From positions 1,550,001 through 1,614,000 of the forward strand of contig NZ_CP096247.1 in assembly GCF_023204875.1 (NCBI RefSeq): a DNA stretch of 64,000 nt. Reading direction: 5' to 3'. Below, one piece after another: positions 8,996 to 16,201 of this stretch. The stretch's first letter is position 1, and each line of letters begins with the position of its first letter. Both the position numbers and the translations under genes were made by a program. Origin of the DNA: Prevotella sp. E15-22. GTDB taxonomy: Bacteria; Bacteroidota; Bacteroidia; Bacteroidales; Bacteroidaceae. Under the pieces are notes generated by a model. It had not been told where the DNA came from. It worked only from the letters and a program-made list of their open reading frames with translations, and did no database searches.

Positions 8996-9003
8996 TACCT
9001 TTG
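8996..9003 (+). promoter_or_regulatory. -7 box of tRNA-Lys copy 1
   Basis: TACCTTTG followed by CACCCGC. It matches TAnnTTTG and lies 44 bases before the tRNA. Confidence 0.65.
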
Positions 9004-9047
9004 CACCCGCAATTCAGCAAGAGCGCTGAACAAGCACACAAAACGTT

Positions 9048-9120
9048 GCACCCGTAGCTCAGTTGGTAGAGCACCTGACTCTTAATCAGGGTGTCCAGAG
9101 TTCGAGCCTCTGCGGGTGTA
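9048..9120 (+). tRNA. tRNA-Lys (anticodon CTT), copy 1
   Basis: The cloverleaf reads cleanly: acceptor GCACCCG pairs with CGGGTGT, D arm GCTCAGTTGGTAGAGC, anticodon stem CCTGA/TCAGG around loop CTCTTAA (anticodon CTT), T arm with GTTCGAGCC, discriminator A. It is 73 bases with no encoded CCA. An identical copy lies at 10864-10936 on the other strand. Confidence 0.96.
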
Positions 9121-9133
9121 CTAAGAAACAAAG

Positions 9134-9161
9134 AAGCAGACCTTTAAGGCCTGCTTTTTTT
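9134..9161 (+). terminator. Terminator after tRNA-Lys copy 1
   Basis: AAGCAG and CTGCTT frame a CCTTTAAGG core, followed by seven T residues. It ends the tRNA transcript before the convergent thioesterase gene. Confidence 0.75.
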
Positions 9162-9187
9162 GTTTGTATTTGATTATAGTCTTTTAA

Positions 9188-9562
9188 TTATCCAAGTTTT
9201 GACATGAAGCGTTCTCTGTCGACGATGAACCTGAGGTGCGTGCCCTCGCCAAGAAGTGCATCGCCAGCATAGGCAGAGATTTTGAACTCAATCTTCTTGC
9301 CTTCAACTTTGGTCACCTCGGCCGTGGCAGAAACCCTGTCGCCAACCTTCGATGGTTTCAGATGCGATGACTCAATATGTCCGCCAACGGTAGTGCTACC
9401 TTCGGGCAGTTCGTCGGCAACGGCCAGCATGGCCGCATTCTCCATCAAAGCCAGCATGGCAGGCGTGGCCAATACGGGCATGTCGCCAGAGCCCATTCGA
9501 ACAGCGGTGACAGCATCAGTAACCGTCAACTCGCTGGTATGTTTTAATCCAATCTCAATCAT
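9188..9562 (-). CDS. Hotdog-fold thioesterase family protein (FlK-like)
   Basis: This 124-residue single-domain protein has the FlK (fluoroacetyl-CoA thioesterase)-like hotdog pattern: MGSGDMPVLATPAMLALMENAA at the N-terminus, then GSTTVGGHIESSHLKP and EFKISAYAGDALLGEGTHLRFIVD. It probably hydrolyses a small acyl-CoA or thioester in the cytoplasm; the substrate is unknown. It stands alone between the tRNA and a gene remnant. Confidence 0.82.
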   Translation of the reverse strand: MIEIGLKHTSELTVTDAVTAVRMGSGDMPVLATPAMLALMENAAMLAVADELPEGSTTVGGHIESSHLKPSKVGDRVSATAEVTKVEGKKIEFKISAYAGDALLGEGTHLRFIVDRERFMSKLG

Positions 9563-9621
9563 TTCTTCTTAAAGTATTGTAATATTTGGGCACAAAGATA
9601 GCAATTTTTATTCTTTTTTCG

Positions 9622-9629
9622 TACTTTTG
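9622..9629 (+). promoter_or_regulatory. -7 box before a gene remnant
   Basis: TACTTTTG followed by CAAAC lies 33 bases before an ATG that opens only 17 codons (9663). It looks like the surviving promoter of a lost gene. Confidence 0.5.
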
Positions 9630-9662
9630 CAAACAGAAAACCCAAACAAAAGCTATATAATT

Positions 9663-9716
9663 ATGAAGAGAATGATTTTCTGCCTCATGGCAATATCAGT
9701 TAGACTTAACAGATAA
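9663..9716 (+). pseudogene. Remnant: start of a lost exported protein
   Basis: The ATG opens 17 codons (MKRMIFCLMAISVRLNR) and then a stop. The first 13 residues look like the beginning of a signal peptide. With a good promoter box upstream and a toxin-antitoxin module immediately downstream, the simplest reading is that the rest of the gene was replaced when the module arrived. A chance ORF cannot be excluded. Confidence 0.4.
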
Positions 9717-9731
9717 AATATTCATAAATCC

Positions 9732-9790
9732 TTGGAGGTTTCGGATAATTGTCTTATCTTTGCAATCGAATGTATTACAATTGAATTACA
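9732..9790 (+). promoter_or_regulatory. Promoter and candidate operator of the toxin-antitoxin module
   Basis: TTGG at 9732-9735 and TATCTTTG at 9755-9762 form a promoter. Between it and the antitoxin ATG (9795) lies an imperfect 20-bp palindrome at 9771-9790 (TGTATTACAATTGAATTACA, 16 of 20 positions symmetric). Ribbon-helix-helix antitoxins commonly bind such a site to repress their own operon; this role is inferred. Confidence 0.55.
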
Positions 9791-9794
9791 TAGT

Positions 9795-10049
9795 ATGGCA
9801 ACAACGATTACAAGAAAGCCCGCTTCATTCAGACTTAGGGCTGACCTCTTAGAGGGATTAAAGCGAAATGCCGCACGAGAGAACAGGACGCTTAACAACT
9901 ATGTTGAGAGCGTGCTGCTCGGTATTGTATTTGATGAACCTAACGAGGAGACTAAAGCCGCTATTAAGGAAGCTAAGTCAGGTAAGAACCCCAACAAGGT
10001 TTATGATAGTGTTGATGAACTCTTTAAGGATTTAGATTCGGATAAATGA
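9795..10049 (+). CDS. Ribbon-helix-helix-type antitoxin
   Basis: This 84-residue protein starts MATTITRKPASFRLRADLLE, a pattern of a short beta strand followed by helices typical of ribbon-helix-helix DNA-binding antitoxins. It has an acidic C-terminal half (EPNEETKAAIKE, DELFKDLDSD) that would wrap the toxin. The start at 9795 is chosen because an upstream in-frame start (9732) lies within the promoter. Its last bases overlap the toxin start (ATGA). A+T content is higher than in neighbouring genes, in line with recent acquisition. Confidence 0.82.
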   Translation: MATTITRKPASFRLRADLLEGLKRNAARENRTLNNYVESVLLGIVFDEPNEETKAAIKEAKSGKNPNKVYDSVDELFKDLDSDK

Positions 10050-10318
10050 AAAAACTTCAACCTACAACCCAGTATAAGAAAGACTATAAGAAATACAGAA
10101 ATAATCCCAAAAAGGTTGAAGCACTAAAGGAAGTGCTGAAAATGTTGATGAATGAGCAACCTGTTCCCGCAGAGTATAAACCACATATGCTCCTCGGTGA
10201 ATACAAAGGCTGTATGGAATGTCACATAGAAGGCGACTTTCTTCTGATTTGGATTGACGAAGAGACCGACATCATTGAACTTGTAAGACTTGGCTCTCAC
10301 TCAGAGCTGTTTAAATAG
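10046..10318 (+). CDS. YafQ-type RelE-superfamily mRNA interferase toxin
   Basis: This 90-residue basic protein has the YafQ signature: HMLLGEYKGCMECHIEGDF, then LLIWIDEETDIIELVRLGSHSELF. In the family, His residues in the HxLxG, CHI and SHSE segments help cut mRNA on the ribosome. The start overlaps the antitoxin stop by 4 bases. The 3' end overlaps the convergent phosphatase gene by 18 bases, so the SELFK end of the toxin and the LFKQL end of the phosphatase are read from the same DNA on opposite strands. Confidence 0.88.
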   Translation: MKKLQPTTQYKKDYKKYRNNPKKVEALKEVLKMLMNEQPVPAEYKPHMLLGEYKGCMECHIEGDFLLIWIDEETDIIELVRLGSHSELFK

Positions 10319-10756
10319 CGCCAGCAGGGCGGTGCATCCTTCGAGGACATCGCGCCACGTAGCCTCGAAGTTGCCCGTATACCATGGGTCGGCCACGTCG
10401 CCCGGGCGGTCGGTATAATCCATTAGCATCTTGATTTTTCCCTCGTCATCGCCACCGCAGATGGCACGCATGTTGCGAATGTTCCACGAGTCCATGCCAA
10501 TGAGCAGGTCAAAGCGGCGATAGTCGGCAGCGGTGATCTGACGGGCCGTCTTGCCAGCACAGCCAATGCCATGCTCAGCCAGTTTGCGACGGGCAGGCGG
10601 ATAGACGCCATTGCCAATTTCCTCGGTCGAAGTGGCAGCCGACTCGATATAGAACTCGCTGTCCAGTCCGGCTTTGCTCACCAGGTCTTTCATCACAAAC
10701 TCAGCCATCGGACTGCGGCAGATGTTTCCGTGGCACACGAAGAGAATCTTATGCAT
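10301..10756 (-). CDS. Low-molecular-weight protein-tyrosine phosphatase
   Basis: This 151-residue protein has the active-site loop C8-HGNIC-R14 (VCHGNICRSPMAE) and the C-terminal general acid in DPWYTGNF (D123). Length and both motifs match the LMW-PTP family. It dephosphorylates phosphotyrosine or related substrates in the cytoplasm; in bacteria it often acts on polysaccharide-export kinases, none of which is nearby. Its last 18 bases overlap the toxin gene. Confidence 0.93.
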   Translation of the reverse strand: MHKILFVCHGNICRSPMAEFVMKDLVSKAGLDSEFYIESAATSTEEIGNGVYPPARRKLAEHGIGCAGKTARQITAADYRRFDLLIGMDSWNIRNMRAICGGDDEGKIKMLMDYTDRPGDVADPWYTGNFEATWRDVLEGCTALLALFKQL

Positions 10757-10823
10757 GATTTTATCTTGATTTTTCGAACGACATCGCTGTCAGTTCGCGG
10801 TTATTGTCCGTTGTTATATGAAA

Positions 10824-10855
10824 CAAAAAAGAGGTAAACCATTGTGGTTCACCTC
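10824..10855 (-). terminator. Terminator after tRNA-Lys copy 2
   Basis: On the minus strand GAGGTGAACC and GGTTTACCTC pair around ACAAT and are followed by a run of T. It lies 9 bases past the tRNA. It differs from the terminator of copy 1. Confidence 0.8.
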
Positions 10856-10862
10856 TCCTTTT

Positions 10863-10989
10863 GTACACCCGCAGAGGCTCGAACTCTGGACACCCTGATT
10901 AAGAGTCAGGTGCTCTACCAACTGAGCTACGGGTGCAACGTTTTGTGTACTTGTTCAGCTCTCTTGCTGAATTGCGGGTGCAAAGGTAC
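10863..10989 (-). repeat. Right arm of the 127-bp inverted repeat
   Basis: This arm mirrors 8995-9121 with two mismatches and carries its own TACCTTTG promoter box (10981-10988, minus strand). The arms enclose about 1.7 kb. Confidence 0.85.
10864..10936 (-). tRNA. tRNA-Lys (anticodon CTT), copy 2
   Basis: The reverse complement is identical over all 73 bases to the tRNA at 9048-9120, with the same loop CTCTTAA and no encoded CCA. Confidence 0.96.
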
Positions 10990-11095
10990 GGAGTTTTTGG
11001 GAAACTACCAAATTTTACGGCAACTTTTTTTATTTTTTTTTGAGGTGAGGGGTTATATGTGAGAGGTTATTGGACAGTTTTGCATGTGGAAAGTG

Positions 11096-11134
11096 CTTAT
11101 TGTTATACTGTTATATTGTTACATTGTGGCAAAA
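11096..11134 (+). repeat. Octamer-type repeat, copy 2
   Basis: CTTATT is followed by GTTATACT, GTTATATT, GTTACATT and GTGGCA, almost identical to copy 1. It is in the gap upstream of the DUF6057 gene. Confidence 0.8.
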
Positions 11135-11180
11135 GTGAAAAATAAAGAGTGAAAAGGTTTGTGCATTGTGATAAAATGTG

Positions 11181-11188
11181 TACCTTTG
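11181..11188 (+). promoter_or_regulatory. -7 box of the DUF6057 / TolB-like unit
   Basis: TACCTTTG followed by CACGG lies 22 bases before the ATG at 11211. Confidence 0.65.
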
Positions 11189-11210
11189 CACGGCTAAAAA
11201 ACTATAGAAT

Positions 11211-13031
11211 ATGAAACTATTAAAATACCTACCCATTGCATTGGTTGCTGTGCTGCTGTGTTTGGCAGGGTGGAGTCTGCTGACCTATGAGGACAATCAG
11301 CTGTGGAAACTGCAGGAGTTGAACCTCTTTATGGACACCAGTCTGTTCTTCAAGCAGCAACTGGTGGTGCCCGGCGGCCTGCTCACCTATCTTGGCACCT
11401 ATTTCACCCAGTACTTCTTCTATGCGTGGCAGGGCGTGCTCATCGTGTGCGCTTGGTGGATGCTGCTCGTGTGGCTGTCGGCCAAGGCCCTGAAGGTGCC
11501 CATGAAGTGGTGCCTGCTGCTGGCCGTTCCCGTGGCCCTGCTGCTGGCCGCCAACATGCAGATGGGCTATTGGATATACTACATGAAACTGCGCGGCTAT
11601 TTCTTCGTGCCCACCATCGCCCTCACCTTAGGCATGGCCGTGCTCTGGGGCTGGCGACTGATGCCCCGCATGGTGCGACTGGTAATGACCGCCGTGCTGC
11701 CCCTGATGCTCTATCCCTTGCTTGGTGCCTACGGACTGCTCATTGTTCTGCTGATGGGTGTGCTCGTGTGGCGATTGAATGATGCGACGCTGTGGATGCG
11801 CCTCGCCACCACCGTTGTGGCTTTGGCAGCCGTGATTGTGGTGCCCCGACTCTTTTATGCTTTCGTCTATTATCAGACCAACCTCGACTACATCTACATG
11901 AGTGCCCTGCCCATGTTCCAGTTGGAGGAGCAGTACAACCAATACTACCTGCCCTTTATATTAATAGGTGTGAGCTATGTGGTGATGGCCCTGCCCATGC
12001 CCCAGCAGATAGAAAAGCTCTTCAACCGCCTGCCCGTGTGGCTGGGCTGTCAGGTGCTGCTCGTGGGGGTGTGCGTGGCGTGTGCCCACCATTTCTGGTA
12101 TCACGATGCCAACTTCGAGAAAGAGCTGCAGATGCGCCGCGCCATGGACAACAGTCAGTGGGAAGACATGCTGCGTGCAGCCGCCAACCTCGACGAAGAA
12201 CCCACCCGCGCCATAGTGATGATGAAGAACCTGGCCCTGTTCCGATTGGGCCGTCAGGGCGACGAGATGTACCACTATCGCACCGGTGCTAAGAAAGCCG
12301 AAGCCCCTTTCCGTGTATATATGACCCAGGTGGTGGGCTGCGCCATCTATTATCAGTATGGCCAGGCCAACTATTGCTATCGCTGGTGCCTCGAGGATGG
12401 GGTGGAGTATGGCTGGCGCGCCGAGTACCTGAAGCTGATGACCCGCTGCGCCCTGGTGAATGGCGAATATGAAGTGGCCCGCAAATATATCAACCTGCTG
12501 AAGCACACCCGCTTCCATCGCGACTGGGCCCTGCAGCAGGAAGCCTTCGTCAATCATCCCGAGAAGATGAAGACCGACAAAGACTACGCCATCATCCGCC
12601 GACTGCTGATGAAGGACGACCACCTGGGCACCGACAACGGCATGATCGAGATGTATCTGATGAGCGTGCTCATGGACATCAACACCAAAGACCCGCTGGT
12701 TCAGGAGCTCACCCTCCTGTCGGCCATGTGGAAGAAAGACATCGCCCTCTTCTGGCCCCGCTTCTTCAACTATGCCTCGCTCCACCCGGGCCAGCACATG
12801 CCCAAGCACTATCAGGAGGCCGCCTATCTCTACGGCCATCTGGAGCACCAGGTTGACATCAGTCGCATGCCCTTCGACGATGATGTGAAAAAGAACTACG
12901 ACGAGTTTATGAAGATGGCCCAGCAGTATGTCGGCATGAGCGAAGAGCAGATGAAGCCCATCTTCTATCCCCGCTTTGGCCGCACCTTCTACTACGAGTA
13001 CTTCCTGATTAGAAACCAAAAGATTTATTAA
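11211..13031 (+). CDS. DUF6057 family membrane protein
   Basis: This 606-residue protein has about ten hydrophobic segments in its first half (beginning LLKYLPIALVAVLLCLAGWSL without the Q) and a soluble, helix-rich, TPR-like second half (about 310-606). I believe it is the Bacteroidales DUF6057 family; its function is unknown. The start is supported by the promoter box 22 bases upstream. It ends 4 bp before a lipoprotein gene, so the two are co-transcribed and probably act together at the inner membrane and periplasm. Confidence 0.75.
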   Translation: MKLLKYLPIALVAVLLCLAGWSLLTYEDNQLWKLQELNLFMDTSLFFKQQLVVPGGLLTYLGTYFTQYFFYAWQGVLIVCAWWMLLVWLSAKALKVPMKWCLLLAVPVALLLAANMQMGYWIYYMKLRGYFFVPTIALTLGMAVLWGWRLMPRMVRLVMTAVLPLMLYPLLGAYGLLIVLLMGVLVWRLNDATLWMRLATTVVALAAVIVVPRLFYAFVYYQTNLDYIYMSALPMFQLEEQYNQYYLPFILIGVSYVVMALPMPQQIEKLFNRLPVWLGCQVLLVGVCVACAHHFWYHDANFEKELQMRRAMDNSQWEDMLRAAANLDEEPTRAIVMMKNLALFRLGRQGDEMYHYRTGAKKAEAPFRVYMTQVVGCAIYYQYGQANYCYRWCLEDGVEYGWRAEYLKLMTRCALVNGEYEVARKYINLLKHTRFHRDWALQQEAFVNHPEKMKTDKDYAIIRRLLMKDDHLGTDNGMIEMYLMSVLMDINTKDPLVQELTLLSAMWKKDIALFWPRFFNYASLHPGQHMPKHYQEAAYLYGHLEHQVDISRMPFDDDVKKNYDEFMKMAQQYVGMSEEQMKPIFYPRFGRTFYYEYFLIRNQKIY

Positions 13032-13035
13032 ACCG

Positions 13036-14541
13036 ATGAAACACCTGATATACACCCTCATGGCCGTCCTCGCGCTGATGTCGTGCGGCGGCGCCAGTGT
13101 GCCCCAGACTTATACCACCGTCAATGCTCAGCCCGATATCTATCCCGACTATACCGACGTGACCATCCCCGTGAACATAGCGCCCCTCACGTTTATGATG
13201 AACGACGACGCCCTCGAGGTGGTGGCCCGACTTGCGTGCGGCGACAACCAGCTGATTGTGGGCGGCGACAAGGTGCAGCCCGACATCGACGAATGGCACG
13301 AGTTGCTCCAGCAGTCCAAGGGCCGCGACATCACCGTCGATGTCTATGCCCGCTATAGCGACGATCAATGGAAGCGCTATCAGCAGTTTGCCTTCCACGT
13401 GTCTACGGATAGCATCGACCCCTGGCTCAGCTACCGACTCATCTCGCCCTCCTACGTCACCTACGAAGAGCTCACCCTGAACCAGCGCTGCCTGGAGAAC
13501 TACGACGAGCGCGTGATGGTGGACAACATGCTGTGCAGCACCGAGAAGAGCGGCCAGTGCGTCAACTGCCACAACTATCAGCAGTACAACCCCGACCGCA
13601 TGCTGTTTCACGCCCGCCAGAATATGGGCGGTACCATCATTGCCTACGACGGTCAGGTGCGCAAGATCAACATGCGCCACGACAGCATCATCTCGGCCGG
13701 CGTCTATCCCACATGGCACCCCACGCTGCCCCTCGTGGTCTTCTCGACGAACCACACCGGACAGAGCTTTCATACTGCCCACCGCAACAAGATTGAGGTG
13801 TTCGATTCCGCCAGCGACCTCATTGCCTACGACGTGAAGAAAAACCAGGTGACCACCATCGAGGCCGACACCACCGAGTTTGAGGTCTATCCCTTCTGGG
13901 CCCCCGACGGTCGCACGCTCTACTACTGCAGCGCCCACTTCGAGTTTAGCGATAGCGTTGACCACGAGGCCGACGTGATCCTGCGCACCCAGGAAATCAA
14001 ATACAACATCTATAAGAAGAGTTTTGATTCAGAGACGATGACCTTCGGGCCCCGCCAACTGGTGTTCGACGCTGTCGCCATGGGCAAGAGTGCCACGCTG
14101 CCGCGCCTGTCGCCCGACGGCCGCTTCCTGGTGTTTGCCTTGGGCAACTATGGCGTGTTCCACATCTGGCACCACGAGGCCGACCTATGGCTGATGGACC
14201 TGACCACGGGCCAGGCACGCCGCATGGACGGCATCAACTCCGACAACACCGAGAGCTATCACTCATGGTCGAGCAACGGCCGCTGGATGGTGGTGAGCAG
14301 TAGGCGCGAGGACGGCAACTACACCCGCCCGTTCATTGCCCATGTCGATGCCCAGGGCCACAGCACCAAGGCCTTTGTCCTGCCGCAGGCCGACCCCGAG
14401 TATCACCGCCAGTTTATGAAGAGCTACAACATACCCGAGTTTATGCGCGGCCCCGTGCGCTTCAAGGCCACCGACTTTGCCGACGTGCTCCGAAACGAGG
14501 ACGGCGACCCCGTGGAGTATGTTGAGAAACTGACGAAATAA
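13036..14541 (+). CDS. Lipoprotein with TolB/PD40-like repeats and a CxxCH motif
   Basis: This 501-residue protein starts with a lipoprotein signal (LALMSCGGA; lipobox Cys near residue 16). The middle has CVNCH at residues 175-179, a c-type heme-binding motif, followed by beta-propeller WD40-like (PD40) repeats such as YPTWHPTLP, VYPFWAPDGRTLYY, LPRLSPDGRFLVF and SYHSWSSNGRWMVVSS. A single CxxCH in an exported protein suggests, but does not prove, covalent heme. It is coupled to the DUF6057 gene (4-bp gap). Its role is unknown. Confidence 0.8.
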   Translation: MKHLIYTLMAVLALMSCGGASVPQTYTTVNAQPDIYPDYTDVTIPVNIAPLTFMMNDDALEVVARLACGDNQLIVGGDKVQPDIDEWHELLQQSKGRDITVDVYARYSDDQWKRYQQFAFHVSTDSIDPWLSYRLISPSYVTYEELTLNQRCLENYDERVMVDNMLCSTEKSGQCVNCHNYQQYNPDRMLFHARQNMGGTIIAYDGQVRKINMRHDSIISAGVYPTWHPTLPLVVFSTNHTGQSFHTAHRNKIEVFDSASDLIAYDVKKNQVTTIEADTTEFEVYPFWAPDGRTLYYCSAHFEFSDSVDHEADVILRTQEIKYNIYKKSFDSETMTFGPRQLVFDAVAMGKSATLPRLSPDGRFLVFALGNYGVFHIWHHEADLWLMDLTTGQARRMDGINSDNTESYHSWSSNGRWMVVSSRREDGNYTRPFIAHVDAQGHSTKAFVLPQADPEYHRQFMKSYNIPEFMRGPVRFKATDFADVLRNEDGDPVEYVEKLTK

Positions 14542-14581
14542 CCCATCGAAAACTGACGAAATAAAAAGACCGCGAACAACG

Positions 14582-15229
14582 ATGCGACGCGAAGAACGAT
14601 ACCGCTATGTGGTCGACCACTTTAGGCGCGAGATGCCCGAGGCCGACACCGAGCTATGCTACGGCAGCACGTTCCAACTGCTGGTGGCCGTGATGCTCAG
14701 TGCCCAGTGCACCGACAAGCGCGTCAACCAGGTGACGCCCGCACTCTTTGCCCGCTATCCCGATGCCCGCGCCATGGCCGAGGCCGAGCCCGACGAGGTG
14801 CTGGAATACATCAGCAGTGTGAGTTACCCCAACGCCAAGAGTAGGCACCTGGTTCAGATGGCGCGCCTGCTCATGGCGCAACACCAAGGCGCCGTGCCCG
14901 CCACCATCGACGAGCTGATGCAGTTGCCCGGGGTGGGGCGCAAGACCGCCAACGTGATGGTGGCCGTGGCCTTTGGCGGACAAGCCATGCCCGTGGATAC
15001 GCACGTCTTTCGGGTGAGTCACCGACTGGGACTCGTTGCTCCTGCCGACAACACGCCGCTCAAGGTCGAAACCACCCTGCGCCGACACCTGCCCGAGGAT
15101 GTGCTGTCGCTGGCCCACCACTGGCTGCTGCTTCACGGCCGCTATGTGTGCACCGCCCGCGCGCCCCATTGCCATCAATGCGAAATCAAGGAAGCCTGCA
15201 AGAGCTATCCGCTGAACTCTAAACTATGA
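14582..15229 (+). CDS. nth: Endonuclease III (DNA glycosylase/AP lyase)
   Basis: This 215-residue protein has the helix-hairpin-helix LPGVGRKTA with catalytic Lys121, catalytic Asp139 in VDTHVFRVS, and a C-terminal [4Fe-4S] loop with spacing C-x6-C-x2-C-x5-C (CTARAPHC, HQC, EIKEAC). It removes oxidised pyrimidines in base excision repair. The C-terminal stop lies within a period-7 repeat (15216-15250) shared with the start region of ispE. Confidence 0.96.
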   Translation: MRREERYRYVVDHFRREMPEADTELCYGSTFQLLVAVMLSAQCTDKRVNQVTPALFARYPDARAMAEAEPDEVLEYISSVSYPNAKSRHLVQMARLLMAQHQGAVPATIDELMQLPGVGRKTANVMVAVAFGGQAMPVDTHVFRVSHRLGLVAPADNTPLKVETTLRRHLPEDVLSLAHHWLLLHGRYVCTARAPHCHQCEIKEACKSYPLNSKL

Positions 15230-15250
15230 ACTATGAACTATGAACTCTAA
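15216..15250 (+). repeat. Period-7 repeat at the nth/ispE junction
   Basis: Five heptamers in a row: ACTCTAA, three ACTATGA, ACTCTAA. The array covers the nth stop codon and contains several ATGA strings, including a potential upstream ispE start at 15240. Confidence 0.85.
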
Positions 15251-15260
15251 AAAAAAACAT

Positions 15261-16091
15261 ATGATTACATTCCCCCTTGCAAAAATAAACCTCGGACTGA
15301 ACGTTGTTGAGCGTCGGCCCGACGGCTATCATAACTTGCAGACCGTGTTCATGCCCGTGCCGCTTACCGACGCCCTCGAGGTGCACGAGATGGATGCCGC
15401 CTTCCCCTCGGAGGTGGACTGCGACCTCAAGGTGACGAACATCGCCGTGGAGGGCGACGAGCAGCGCAACCTCGTGGTGAGGGCCTACAACATGCTGAAG
15501 AGCGAGTTCCCTGATATGCCGCGCGTGCACGCCCACCTGCGCAAGGACATACCCACGCAGGCAGGCATGGGCGGGGGCAGCAGCGATTGTGCCGCCATGC
15601 TCCTGCTGTTGAACCGCATGTTCAGCCTCAGACTCACCCAGCAGCAACTCATCGACAGGGCTGCCCGCCTGGGTGCCGACTGCCCCATCTTCATTCTCAA
15701 CCGCCCCGCTTATGCCGAGGGCATCGGCGAGAAGTTGACCCCCATCGAACTGAGTTTGAAGGACTACTATCTGGCCATCGTGCGCCCCAATATTCCCGTG
15801 CCCACGAAGGAGGCCTTTTCACGCATCACGCCACATATGCCCGCGAAAAACTGCCTGGACATTGTGCGACAGCCCATCGACACCTGGCGCCACGAGCTGG
15901 TGAACGACTTCGAAGAGAGTGTCTTCGCCCTGCATCCCGAGATTGGCGCCGTGAAGCAGCGCCTCTACGACCTCGGTGCCGTCTATGCGGCCATGAGTGG
16001 CAGCGGCAGCGCCCTGTTCGGCATATTCAAAAAAGAACCCGCCCTTGAGGGCGAGTTCCAGGGGATGTACAAGAAAGTGGTTAAGGGTTAA
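15261..16091 (+). CDS. ispE: 4-diphosphocytidyl-2-C-methyl-D-erythritol kinase
   Basis: This GHMP kinase of the non-mevalonate isoprenoid pathway phosphorylates CDP-methylerythritol with ATP. Key parts are the start MITFPLAKINLGLNVV, RRPDGYHNL, the glycine-rich ATP loop PTQAGMGGGSSDCAA and the C-terminal MSGSGSALFG. The start at 15261 matches the family; an in-frame ATG at 15240 would only add residues encoded by the heptamer repeat and an A-run. About 276 residues is normal. Confidence 0.95.
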   Translation: MITFPLAKINLGLNVVERRPDGYHNLQTVFMPVPLTDALEVHEMDAAFPSEVDCDLKVTNIAVEGDEQRNLVVRAYNMLKSEFPDMPRVHAHLRKDIPTQAGMGGGSSDCAAMLLLLNRMFSLRLTQQQLIDRAARLGADCPIFILNRPAYAEGIGEKLTPIELSLKDYYLAIVRPNIPVPTKEAFSRITPHMPAKNCLDIVRQPIDTWRHELVNDFEESVFALHPEIGAVKQRLYDLGAVYAAMSGSGSALFGIFKKEPALEGEFQGMYKKVVKG

Positions 16092-16096
16092 TTGTG

Positions 16097-16201
16097 CATT
16101 GTACATTGTACATTGTACATTGTTCATTGTACATTGTTCATTGTACATTGTTCATTGTTCATTGTACATTGTTCATTGTACATTGTTCATTGTTCATTGT
16201 T
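16097..16201 (+). repeat. Heptamer array 1: 15 units of CATTGTW
   Basis: Fifteen uninterrupted 7-bp units, each CATTGTA or CATTGTT, fill the space between the ispE stop (16091) and the stop of the convergent DUF5675 gene (16203). The order of A and T variants is irregular. The reverse-complement array is at 21805-21874. Confidence 0.95.

Larger units (their letters stand above)
8995..9121 (+). repeat. Left arm of a 127-bp inverted repeat (promoter plus tRNA-Lys)
   Basis: This stretch recurs in reverse orientation at 10863-10989. By eye the arms differ at only two positions, both upstream of the tRNA. Each arm carries a TACCTTTG promoter box, a short leader and the complete tRNA. The similarity ends one base past the tRNA. 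Confidence 0.85.

Noticed and set aside
8910..9131. Short frame across tRNA-Lys copy 1 (also 10844-11062 across copy 2)
   Set aside because: These translate the tRNA gene itself; both give the same peptide because the tRNAs are identical.
14526..14564. Short direct repeat AAACTGACGAAATAA at the end of the TolB-like gene
   Set aside because: Two copies 23 bases apart at a stop codon look like a local duplication with no further support.
16097..16201. Possible CRISPR-like array
   Set aside because: The units are 7 bp with no spacers and no cas genes lie nearby; it is a simple tandem repeat.
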